DNA of 5,346 nt from Oscillospiraceae bacterium (GCA_017558545.1 JAFYUG010000068.1:1-5346), one strand, 5' to 3'. Counted from the stretch's first letter, positions 1 through 5,346 are shown. Made by a program: numbers and translations. The notes: generated by a model from the letters alone, not told the origin.

Positions 1-565
1 GAGAGCTGCCCTTCATTTTGGTGTCCAGCGCCCAGGAGGAGATAAGTGCCATATCGGCGCGGGTGAAAGCGGTGGTGGCTTCATTATATTCTCCGTGGGT
101 GAGGCCTATTTCATCGGACAAAGTCCAGGGGCTTGACCATACAAAGTCGCTCTCGGAAGAATATCCCAGCGCTCTCAGCACAAAGCTTATATACATGGCG
201 GGGCTGACGGCGTCCCTGCCGCCAAAAGTGTGATCTCCCGTGCCCTTCACAAGGCCAAGACGGTAGGCGTAGGCCACGTCCTGCCTTGCCCAAGGGGACA
301 CATCCTTAAAAGGCATGGAAAGGTCTGTGCCCTCCGCCTCTTTGCCCAATAGACGCAGCAGCATGATTGCCGCCTGCTCCCTTGTAAGGGAGGCATCAAG
401 GCCAAAATCTATGCTGCCGTCGGGCAAAGTGCCCACGCCGTTCATAAGACCGAGGGAATATAGCCTTTTTGCGGCGAGCTCGGCCTCGCTATCGGCGGCG
501 CAAACACTCAGCCCGAGGCTGAGCAAAAGACATAATGCAATTATCAGGGCGATTAGCTTTTTCAT
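1..565 (-). CDS. Exported S-layer homology (SLH) domain protein, N-terminal part (3' end outside window)
   Basis: Reading the minus strand from the ATG at 565-563 gives 188 codons with no stop, running off the left edge. The start follows AAGGAG (577-572) with 6 bases of spacing. Residues 1-24 are a signal peptide (MKK, a hydrophobic stretch, then VCAA before D25). A Cys at 22 is preceded by LSV, a poor lipobox, so a lipoprotein is unlikely. Three SLH-like units follow: about 26-75 (LTREQAAIMLLRLLG at its end), 85-135 (PFKDVSPWARQDVAYAY, then GLVKGTGDHTFGG and FVLRALGY), and a more divergent one at 140-182 (ending FTRADMALISSWALD). SLH domains typically bind pyruvylated secondary wall polymers, so the product should sit on the cell wall. 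These units lack the Cys-containing C-x-R motif of the plus-strand SLH proteins, so they are a different subtype. The C-terminal domain and hence the specific role are not visible. The gene is divergent from the 777 operon. Confidence 0.88.
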   Translation of the reverse strand, partial: MKKLIALIIALCLLLSLGLSVCAADSEAELAAKRLYSLGLMNGVGTLPDGSIDFGLDASLTREQAAIMLLRLLGKEAEGTDLSMPFKDVSPWARQDVAYAYRLGLVKGTGDHTFGGRDAVSPAMYISFVLRALGYSSESDFVWSSPWTLSDEIGLTHGEYNEATTAFTRADMALISSWALDTKMKGSS

Positions 566-593
566 AGCCTTCTCCTTGGGTTTGGTGTATTCA

Positions 594-622
594 ATTATAG
601 CATAGCTTTTCGATGAAATGAA
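594..622 (-). promoter_or_regulatory. Extended -10 sigma-A promoter for the minus-strand SLH gene
   Basis: On the minus strand, positions 602-594 read TGCTATAAT, a perfect TATAAT with the TG extension. A weak -35 (TTCATT, 622-617) lies 17 bases upstream. Transcription would begin near 587, giving a leader of about 20 bases that contains the AAGGAG ribosome site. An extended -10 commonly compensates for a poor -35. This is a prediction from consensus only. Confidence 0.7.
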
Positions 623-640
623 GGGCTAAAGCCCCTTTTT
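621..640 (+). terminator. Possible small terminator-like hairpin between the divergent promoters
   Basis: GGGC (623-626) can pair with GCCC (631-634) around a TAAA loop, followed by CTTTTT on the plus strand. The stem is only four strong pairs, so it is marginal. No plus-strand gene ends upstream. If it works, it would stop antisense transcription coming out of the minus-strand gene before it reaches the 696 promoter, or it is a remnant of an older arrangement. It may be chance. Confidence 0.3.
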
Positions 641-660
641 ATGCCCAAAACAGCACTATT

Positions 661-680
661 AATAATTTGGAAATAATTTG
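661..680 (+). repeat. 9-bp direct repeat, 11-bp spacing, upstream of the 696 promoter
   Basis: AATAATTTG occurs at 661-669 and again at 672-680, an 11-bp offset or about one helical turn. A partial third copy (TAATTTG, 692-698) runs into the -35 box. The tract is AT-rich and lies just upstream of the promoter, so it could be an UP-like element or a regulator site. In AT-rich DNA such a repeat can also arise by chance. Confidence 0.4.
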
Positions 681-695
681 TAACAAAGATTTAAT

Positions 696-724
696 TTGAC
701 TTCGTTTAGGTGTGCTGCTAACAT
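696..724 (+). promoter_or_regulatory. Predicted sigma-A promoter of the SLH-YD / stalk-YD operon
   Basis: TTGACT (696-701) is five of six to the -35 consensus. A 17-base spacer and TAACAT (719-724) as -10 follow. Transcription would start near 731, leaving a leader of about 45 bases before the ATG at 777. The same layout, with better boxes, is seen before the paralogous gene at 5168, which supports the call. Confidence 0.65.
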
Positions 725-729
725 ATATA

Positions 730-739
730 TGTAAGAACA
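730..739 (+). promoter_or_regulatory. Shared motif TGTAAGAACA at the predicted transcription start (copy 1)
   Basis: TGTAAGAACA lies 5 bases after the -10 box and recurs exactly at 5122-5131, 6 bases after the -10 of the downstream paralogue. Its ends form a short inverted repeat (TGT/ACA). It could be an operator or an early-transcript element, or simply conserved because the two leaders derive from one duplication. Confidence 0.4.
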
Positions 740-776
740 TAATGGGCTGAAAACACGAAAAGAAAGGAAGATTGTT

Positions 777-3044
777 ATGAAGAAAAAACTGGTAGCTTTT
801 ATGCTGGCTTTTGTGCTGGTAATGGGTCTTGCCTTGCCCGCCGCTGCCGCCTCCTTCACCGATGTTGCCTCCGGCGCATGGTATGAAGAGGCCGTCAACT
901 GGGCCGTTGAAAACGGCATAACCACCGGCGTGGGCAACGGACTTTTCGCCCCCAACGCCGCCTGTACCCGCGGACAGGTCGTAACCTTCCTCTGGCGCAG
1001 TCAGGGCGAGCCTGCTCCCCAAGGCGGCAATAATCCTTTCACCGATGTTAAGGAAGGGGACTATTTCTATGATGCTGTCCTCTGGGCTGTGGAAAACGGA
1101 ATTACCACCGGCCTTTCCGCAACGGAATTTGGCCCCAATTCCCCCTGCAACCGCGCTCAGGTTGTAACCTTCCTTTGGCGCAGCAAGGGCGAGCCCACTG
1201 CCGACGTTCTGGAAAATCCCTTCACCGATGTGAAGGAAGGAGACTATTTCTACGATGCCGTTCTCTGGGCTGTTGAAAAGGGCATCACCACCGGTATTTC
1301 TGCCACTGCCTTTGGCCCCGGAGCCGCCTGCAACCGCGGCCAGATTGTAACCTTCCTCTATCGCACCCCCGGCGAGGACAGCCCCGAAGAGGATGACGGC
1401 ATGATTTGGAATATCAGCTCCGTCAAGTATACCGGCAAGATGGATGGCTCCGACGAGCTTATAGATATTTTCAATCTCATTTATGAGTATGATGAGCTTG
1501 GCAGAGTTGTGGGCGCATACACCGATATAGGCACAGGAATGCTTTCTGTTCAGTACGGCGAAAATGGCCGTCCTGCCCTTGCCACCATCATTTCCGAGGA
1601 CCTAAAGACCACATATCAGTATGTCTACGATATAAACGGAAACTATATGGGCAAGTTTGAAGGCAACGTGCTGGTGGACGGCATATATTATGAGCTTGAT
1701 GAGCAGGGACGCCTCACCCGCGAGGATTATATGGATGGCTCATTTAACTGCAGCTATAGATATACCTACAATGAAGCGGGACTTCTGGCCACCAAGGAAA
1801 ATCACAGCACCGGCTCCCATAATAGTACCGAATACTATACCTATGATGCGCAGGGGCGCCTTACAAAGGAGCTTATCCAAGGTGTCTTTATGCCCGACTA
1901 TAAAAAGACTACCGAGTATATCTACTCCGATGACGGCCTCACTGTCACCGAAAAGGTGCTTGAACTTAGCAGCAGCTATATTAAAGAGCCTTGCTACACC
2001 ATTGTCACTGTCAGCGATACCGCCGGCAATGTGGTAAGCAAGGTCAAGACCGAGTACCTTCTCTATTATGAGGATGCAGAGCAGGAACCCTTCACCAAAG
2101 TATGGGATAAGGAGACATGGAGCTATAGCTACGATAGCCAAAACCGCCTTCTCCGCGAAGAATATGTGGCAAGCGGTCTTGTGCAGGCAGGCCCCGAAGC
2201 GTTTTATGATGAGCGCGCCAATACTGAGGTAATTGAGTATACCTATGGCGAGGGTGATTTGCCCATAGCCAAGAAAACAAGCAAGGGTTCATACAGCTAT
2301 AGTGAAATAAGCGGTTATGTTTTCATAGACGAGCGCAGCGTTGTGGAGGAGAGCATGAGCTATAACGCCAATGGCGATATAATTGCGTCTGCCTCTAAAA
2401 ACTACGCTTATGAACTTGGTGAAAGCGGACAGCCGGAGTATCAGCTGCTGAACGAAGGTCTTGGAAATTATGAGTACGATGCCGAGGGCAGACTGGTCAG
2501 AAAGCTAATAGAATCAACCAGCCATACCTATTCAACCACTGTGTCCAAAACCGAATACCTCTGGGTTTATGACAGCGAAGGCAGGCTTACAGAGGAAGTG
2601 GAAGACGGCGATGTTAATGACTTCAGGAAAACCTGGTCTTATGATGAGCAGGGGCGTCTTGTAAAGGAAACCGATCTGTTCACTATATATAATCCATGGT
2701 CGGATAGTACCACTGTTAGCAGTGACAGAGCCTATGAATACGCCTATGATGAGCATGGCAATGTTGTCAGCTACAAGGAATATTGGATGGGCTATTTGGG
2801 CAACTATGAAACCTATAATTATGACAGCAAAAACCGCCTGGTAAGCTATGAAACCTATACTGACGGTGTTCTGGCAAAGGGCAGCGTTAAGTATAACGCC
2901 CGCAACCTTGTTGACACCGTAACCACCTATATTGCGGCTCAGGGCATCACCGTCACCTGCAAGTATAATTACGAAAAGAAGCCCGATATGGCCATTGATG
3001 AAATCACCAACGACCTTCTCGGCTTATTTGATACCCTGATTTAA
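777..3044 (+). CDS. Surface protein with three SLH domains and YD/RHS-like repeats
   Basis: The start at 777 is backed by AAGGAAG (764-770), 6 bases before the ATG. The protein has 755 residues. Residues 1-25 are a signal peptide ending LPAAAA. Three SLH domains begin at F27, F88 and F149, exactly 61 residues apart. Each has FTDV, a WAVE-[NK]-GITTG turn, F-x-P and C-[TN]-R-x-Q-[VI]-VTFL, with Cys at 63, 124 and 185. A short acidic hinge (SPEEDDG, 202-208) leads into tyrosine-rich YD repeats from about 236 to 715, for example YTYDAQGRLTKE (354-365), YEYDAEGRLVRK (565-576) and WSYDEQGRLVKE (620-631). SLH domains are known to tether proteins to wall polymers; YD repeats form beta-sheet shells or rods in Rhs/WapA/teneurin proteins. 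The Rhs core motif and a C-terminal toxin are absent: only about 40 residues follow the last repeat-like unit. I infer a wall-anchored repeat protein of unknown ligand. It heads an operon with the 3082 gene. Confidence 0.92.
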   Translation: MKKKLVAFMLAFVLVMGLALPAAAASFTDVASGAWYEEAVNWAVENGITTGVGNGLFAPNAACTRGQVVTFLWRSQGEPAPQGGNNPFTDVKEGDYFYDAVLWAVENGITTGLSATEFGPNSPCNRAQVVTFLWRSKGEPTADVLENPFTDVKEGDYFYDAVLWAVEKGITTGISATAFGPGAACNRGQIVTFLYRTPGEDSPEEDDGMIWNISSVKYTGKMDGSDELIDIFNLIYEYDELGRVVGAYTDIGTGMLSVQYGENGRPALATIISEDLKTTYQYVYDINGNYMGKFEGNVLVDGIYYELDEQGRLTREDYMDGSFNCSYRYTYNEAGLLATKENHSTGSHNSTEYYTYDAQGRLTKELIQGVFMPDYKKTTEYIYSDDGLTVTEKVLELSSSYIKEPCYTIVTVSDTAGNVVSKVKTEYLLYYEDAEQEPFTKVWDKETWSYSYDSQNRLLREEYVASGLVQAGPEAFYDERANTEVIEYTYGEGDLPIAKKTSKGSYSYSEISGYVFIDERSVVEESMSYNANGDIIASASKNYAYELGESGQPEYQLLNEGLGNYEYDAEGRLVRKLIESTSHTYSTTVSKTEYLWVYDSEGRLTEEVEDGDVNDFRKTWSYDEQGRLVKETDLFTIYNPWSDSTTVSSDRAYEYAYDEHGNVVSYKEYWMGYLGNYETYNYDSKNRLVSYETYTDGVLAKGSVKYNARNLVDTVTTYIAAQGITVTCKYNYEKKPDMAIDEITNDLLGLFDTLI
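855..1403 (+). repeat. Three tandem SLH-coding units of 183 bp
   Basis: The units start at 855, 1038 and 1221, so the period is exactly 183 bp (61 codons). Units 2 and 3 encode 19 identical residues at their start (88-106 and 149-167), and the six base differences across those codons are all at third positions. Unit 1 is more divergent. The pattern suggests that units 2 and 3 arose by duplication or have been homogenised, then drifted under protein-level constraint. Confidence 0.85.
1482..2921 (+). repeat. YD/RHS-like repeat region of the SLH protein
   Basis: About 15 units of the form [YW]-x-Y-[DN]-x-x-G-[RN]-[LV]-x-x-[EK] are recognisable by eye, with irregular spacing of roughly 20-45 residues and some degenerate members (YSDDGLTVTEK, YTYGEGDLPIAKK). 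Clear units have their YD at residues 238, 356, 452, 567, 598, 622, 657 and 682. Some units remain similar as DNA: the ten codons from 1842 and from 2640 differ at only a handful of bases. They could therefore serve as recombination substrates. Confidence 0.8.
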
Positions 3045-3068
3045 GATATAAAAATATAATTGAGTGAA

Positions 3069-3073
3069 GGGAG
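3069..3073 (+). promoter_or_regulatory. Ribosome binding site that decides the start of the stalk-YD gene
   Basis: GGGAG (3069-3073) is 8 bases before the ATG at 3082 but only 2 bases before the in-frame ATG at 3076, and it lies inside the reading frame if the GTG at 3064 is used. Spacing therefore favours 3082, which also gives a normal signal peptide beginning MKKR. Confidence 0.7.
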
Positions 3074-3081
3074 CGATGGAA

Positions 3082-5064
3082 ATGAAAAAAAGACTTTTAG
3101 CCTTGGCCTTGGTAATTGTGTTGGCTATGAGCCTATGCCTGAGCGCGTTCGCATCCAATATAAGAACTGTTCAGACAGAGATATATTATCGCAAGATAAA
3201 AATTGTGATTAACGATGTTCTCATATCCCCCTGCGATGAAAAGGGTAACTCCACCGAGCCTTTCATTATGAATGACACTACCTATCTGCCCGTCCGCGCC
3301 ATTGCGGGAGCTTTGGGATTGAAGGTGGGCTGGGAGAGCAGCACCTCCACCGTTGTGCTGGAGCGGGGCGGCGAAGCCAACTATGGCAGCGGCGCTCCCA
3401 GCCAGACGCGGGCGCAAAAAACCGTCACTCTTACATACAGAGGCACCAATATCAGCCTTGACGGAGAGAATGTCCCCCTTGTAAACCGCGATGGTGACAG
3501 CGTTGAGCCTTTCATTTATAACGGCACCAACTATCTGCCTCTGCGCGTTGTTGGCGAGGCTCTGGGGCTTAGCGTCCAGTGGGACGGAAGAACGGACTCC
3601 GTCATTATGAAGGGCAGCATAAACTCCGAGGAAGATGACGGGGAAGGAGAGCCGGATCCCAATGTGGAAAAGCAGCTTATGCCCACCCATACAAGCTACC
3701 TTATAGGCTATACGGGCTATGCCGCCTCCTTCAGCGAGTATGCAAGCCTTGACTATAGCTATGATGCCTATGGCAGACTTACAAAGCTTGCCCTTGGTGA
3801 CGGCAGCCGAATGATAAACTGCACCTATGATAATCTTGGCCGGCTGACCGGCGCCTCCGTAAAAAGAGGGGGAATTATTAACCATCATAAGCTTGCCTAT
3901 GGCGAGGACGGCGAAATTGTGGGCGTTTATATAAACGGCAGCCTGAGCCAAGGCTATGTGGTTACAAAGGATGCCGAAGGCAGGATTATCAGGGAAGAGA
4001 TTGTGCCTGAAAATGACCCCTACAGAATATTTGAATATAGCTATGATGAGTATGGACGCATTGCCACCAGAACAAGAATCAGCCTTTATGAAAAGACCTA
4101 TAGAGGTGAATATTTCTACGATGAGATGGGCAATGTGGAAAAAATCGTGGAGTACGCCGAGGATAATGGGGGTCAGGAGGCTCTTGCCGCCACCGTTTAT
4201 TATAGCTACGATGCCGAGGGCAAGGCTGTGGCGGAAAAAAGAGTTCAGGCCGACGGCGTAACCGTGGAATATGAAAAGATGTTCAGCTATGATGCCGAAG
4301 GCCGGGTGACAGAGGAACTGTACTATGACCATATCCATAATCGTTACGACAGCATTGTGCTCTACAAATATGAATATGCCTACGATGATGCAGGAATGCT
4401 TGTGAAGGACTATGAAACCATCGTATCCATTTGGACCAATGAAAACGGCGTGAGAGAGGAAGGGGTTATAAGCACCTGTCTCTATGATTATGGCTATGAT
4501 AGCGAAGGCAGAAAGGTTTGGGAGCATCTTGAGGACGGCCAGCCGGATCAAGGCTGGTGGGATATTCATGAAAACACATGGGTATACAGCGAAAAGGGTC
4601 AGCTTATAGAGGAGAGGTTTGCAAGCAGCAGACACGATGGCACCTATGGCGAGAGCATAAACTTCTATAGCTATAACGATAAGGGCGAGCTTGTTGGCTA
4701 CAGAGAAGAGCATTGGCGTAACGGCGAGAAGCTTATCGAAAAGGGCGAAGACTATAGCTATTACGAAAACGGCCTGCTTGCCCGGCTCCACGTCCGGAAT
4801 ACCGGCGAGGAGGATGTGACCACAAGCTATGAGTATAACGAAAAGGCTCAGCTCGTAAAGGCCGTGGAAAGCGTCAATGGCAAGGTGAGGGCAACGGAAA
4901 CCGTGGACTATGATGAAGAGGGCAATGTTGTCCGCACGGAAATTGCCACTGCCGATGACTATACCAGCGTTGTGATGGAAGTAAGCTATGAGCTTATTCC
5001 CAAGTATGCTCAGTCCCCCTATCTTGATGACCTCATTGAAGAATTTCTTATGGATATAGGCTGA
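3082..5064 (+). CDS. Exported protein with two stalk (copper amine oxidase N-terminal-like) domains and YD/RHS-like repeats
   Basis: The protein has 660 residues from the ATG at 3082; an in-frame GTG at 3064 would add six residues but has worse ribosome-site spacing. Residues 1-24 are a signal peptide ending SAFA. Two stalk-type domains follow, at about 38-93 (TTYLPVRAIAGALGLKVGWE) and 114-176 (TNYLPLRVVGEALGLSVQWD). These resemble the copper amine oxidase N-terminal domain found on many exported Bacillota proteins; no catalytic amine oxidase part is present. An acidic hinge (SEEDDGEGEPDPN, 182-194) leads to YD repeats from about 225 to 622, such as YSYDAYGRLTKL and FSYDAEGRVTEE. The tail ends LDDLIEEFLMDIG. 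No Rhs core or toxin is seen. The gene lies 37 bases after the SLH-YD gene with no terminator or convincing promoter between, so co-transcription is likely. I infer a secreted or wall-associated partner of that protein; the function is unknown. Confidence 0.9.
   Translation: MKKRLLALALVIVLAMSLCLSAFASNIRTVQTEIYYRKIKIVINDVLISPCDEKGNSTEPFIMNDTTYLPVRAIAGALGLKVGWESSTSTVVLERGGEANYGSGAPSQTRAQKTVTLTYRGTNISLDGENVPLVNRDGDSVEPFIYNGTNYLPLRVVGEALGLSVQWDGRTDSVIMKGSINSEEDDGEGEPDPNVEKQLMPTHTSYLIGYTGYAASFSEYASLDYSYDAYGRLTKLALGDGSRMINCTYDNLGRLTGASVKRGGIINHHKLAYGEDGEIVGVYINGSLSQGYVVTKDAEGRIIREEIVPENDPYRIFEYSYDEYGRIATRTRISLYEKTYRGEYFYDEMGNVEKIVEYAEDNGGQEALAATVYYSYDAEGKAVAEKRVQADGVTVEYEKMFSYDAEGRVTEELYYDHIHNRYDSIVLYKYEYAYDDAGMLVKDYETIVSIWTNENGVREEGVISTCLYDYGYDSEGRKVWEHLEDGQPDQGWWDIHENTWVYSEKGQLIEERFASSRHDGTYGESINFYSYNDKGELVGYREEHWRNGEKLIEKGEDYSYYENGLLARLHVRNTGEEDVTTSYEYNEKAQLVKAVESVNGKVRATETVDYDEEGNVVRTEIATADDYTSVVMEVSYELIPKYAQSPYLDDLIEEFLMDIG
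3193..3609 (+). repeat. Tandem pair of stalk-domain coding units
   Basis: Residues 38-93 and 114-176 share the pattern EPF-I-x-N-[DG]-T-x-YLP-[VL]-R-x-[IV]-x-x-AL-GL-x-V-x-W followed by a short beta strand (TVVL and SVIM). They are separated by a Gly/Ser/Ala-rich linker (about 96-112). This is the usual two-copy layout of the stalk domain, whose role in other proteins is thought to be structural or wall-associating. Confidence 0.8.
3754..4947 (+). repeat. YD/RHS-like repeat region of the stalk protein
   Basis: About 14 units are visible by eye. They include YSYDAYGRLTKL (225-236), YSYDEYGRIATR, YFYDEMGNVEKI, FSYDAEGRVTEE, YAYDDAGMLVKD, YGYDSEGRKVWE, WVYSEKGQLIEE and a last DYDEEGNVVRTE starting at residue 609. 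They match the SLH-YD protein in motif and irregular spacing, so the two bodies are likely homologous. Confidence 0.8.
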
Positions 5065-5086
5065 AAAATTATCATAAAGTTTTGCT

Positions 5087-5115
5087 TTGACATTGTTTTG
5101 CAATAGATTTAAAAT
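5087..5115 (+). promoter_or_regulatory. Near-consensus sigma-A promoter before the downstream SLH paralogue
   Basis: TTGACA (5087-5092) is a perfect -35, followed by a 17-base spacer and TAAAAT (5110-5115), five of six to the -10 consensus. It sits 23 bases after the stop of the stalk-YD gene. The 5065-5167 gap contains no convincing terminator hairpin, so read-through from the operon may add to this promoter. Confidence 0.75.
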
Positions 5116-5121
5116 AATAAT

Positions 5122-5131
5122 TGTAAGAACA
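5122..5131 (+). promoter_or_regulatory. Shared motif TGTAAGAACA at the predicted transcription start (copy 2)
   Basis: Exact copy of the 10-mer at 730-739, placed 6 bases after the -10 box, at the expected start of the transcript. The leader between it and the ribosome site is only loosely similar to that of the 777 gene, so this 10-mer is a local island of identity. Confidence 0.4.
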
Positions 5132-5154
5132 AACTGTGCTAAAAAACAAAACGG

Positions 5155-5346
5155 AAGGAAGATTGTTATGAAGAAAAAACTGGTATCTATAATGCTGGTG
5201 CTCATTCTCGTAATGGGTCTTGCTCTGCCTGCCTCCGCCGCATCCTTCACGGATGTTGCCCCCGGTGCATGGTATGAAGAAGCCGTCAACTGGGCCGTTG
5301 AAAATGGCATAACCACCGGCGTGGGCAACGGACTTTTTGCCCCCAA
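5155..5346 (+). repeat. Duplicated ribosome site, signal peptide and first SLH segment (copy of 764-955)
   Basis: The segment aligns without gaps to 764-955. The first 31 bases (5155-5185, matching 764-794) are identical, and over the coding part I count about 22 mismatches in 179 bases by hand. Most changes fall in the signal peptide; in the mature part I see six, five of them silent. The copy continues past the window edge. Confidence 0.85.
5168..5346 (+). CDS. SLH-domain surface protein, N-terminal part (3' end outside window); paralogue of the 777 gene
   Basis: The ATG at 5168 follows AAGGAAG (5155-5161) with 6 bases of spacing. The 59 complete codons give a signal peptide (MKKKLVSIMLVLILVMG, ending LPASAA) and the first SLH domain up to GLFAPN. 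Compared with the 777 gene, the mature part differs at one residue (Pro for Ser at position 32), while the signal peptide differs at six. Its own promoter at 5087 drives it. SLH domains tether proteins to wall polymers, so a wall location is expected. Whether YD repeats follow cannot be seen; the paralogy makes it plausible but not shown. Confidence 0.88.
   Translation, partial: MKKKLVSIMLVLILVMGLALPASAASFTDVAPGAWYEEAVNWAVENGITTGVGNGLFAP

Noticed and set aside
18..605. Plus-strand reading frames (18-233, 315-605) and a minus-strand frame (111-293) in the left part
   Set aside because: All overlap the continuous minus-strand SLH protein (565 to 1), which has a signal peptide, ribosome site, promoter and recognisable domains. 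The overlapping frames have none of these.
639..1022. Minus-strand reading frames opposite the SLH-coding repeats (also 659-955)
   Set aside because: They are antisense to a clear signal peptide and SLH domain. The 659-955 frame recurs as the start of the 3133-5346 antisense frame only because the sense DNA is duplicated.
3055..3060. TATAAT just before the stalk-YD gene as a separate promoter
   Set aside because: No -35-like hexamer lies 16-18 bases upstream (TACCCT at 3032-3037), and the start would fall at the ribosome site. The gap is simply AT-rich.
3193..3609. Copper amine oxidase enzyme
   Set aside because: Only the N-terminal stalk-type domains are present; there is no catalytic domain, so no enzymatic role can be assigned.
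777..5064. Contact-dependent Rhs/WapA-type toxin with immunity gene
   Set aside because: No Rhs core motif, no C-terminal domain after the repeats, and no small immunity-like gene downstream of either gene.
3133..5346. Long open reading frame of 737 codons on the minus strand opposite the stalk-YD gene
   Set aside because: Its codons are exact reverse complements of the sense codons of the stalk-YD gene and it stays open only because that gene lacks TTA, CTA and TCA. The product is a low-information Ile/Ala-rich mirror of YD codons, begins antisense to the next SLH gene, and has no ribosome site or family resemblance that I can see.
1..5346. CRISPR array, tRNA, rRNA, insertion sequence or riboswitch
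   Set aside because: No regularly spaced direct repeats with unique spacers, no cloverleaf or rRNA-like stretches, no transposase or terminal inverted repeats, and leaders too short (about 20-45 bases) for a riboswitch.

Overview
The window looks like chromosomal DNA of a Gram-positive, probably anaerobic Clostridia-type bacterium, perhaps a gut Oscillospirales-like lineage; this assignment is an inference. The grounds are strong Shine-Dalgarno sites, sigma-A type promoters, moderate GC content, and S-layer homology (SLH) domains of the 'C-[TN]-R-x-Q-[VI]-VTFL' type that are common in gut Clostridia. Every protein encoded here carries a signal peptide, so this is a cell-surface / exported-protein locus.

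Layout. (1) Positions 1-565, minus strand: the first 188 residues of an exported SLH protein whose 3' end lies outside the window. (2) Positions 566-776: a divergent intergenic region. It holds an extended -10 promoter for the minus-strand gene, a small terminator-like hairpin, a 9-bp direct repeat with 11-bp spacing, and a sigma-A promoter for the plus-strand genes. (3) Positions 777-3044, plus strand: a 755-residue protein with a signal peptide, three SLH domains in exact 61-residue register, an acidic hinge and about 500 residues of YD/RHS-like repeats. (4) Positions 3082-5064, plus strand, 37 bases downstream with no promoter or terminator seen between: a 660-residue protein with a signal peptide, two 'stalk' (copper amine oxidase N-terminal-like) domains, an acidic hinge and about 400 residues of the same kind of YD repeats. 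(5) Positions 5065-5167: a short intergenic region with a near-consensus promoter and a leader resembling that of gene 3 in this list. (6) Positions 5168-5346, plus strand: the start of another SLH protein, a close paralogue of the 777-3044 gene, cut by the window end.

The most notable point is the pairing, in one apparent operon, of two proteins with the same kind of YD-repeat body but different N-terminal surface modules (SLH in one, stalk domains in the other). Both are joined to the body by an EEDDG hinge, and a third gene begins downstream with a duplicated promoter, leader, signal peptide and SLH segment. Neither full-length protein has room for the Rhs core and C-terminal toxin of polymorphic toxins, so I read them as wall-associated repeat proteins (adhesin, fibre or surface-layer type) rather than contact-dependent toxins. 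Their exact function is unknown.
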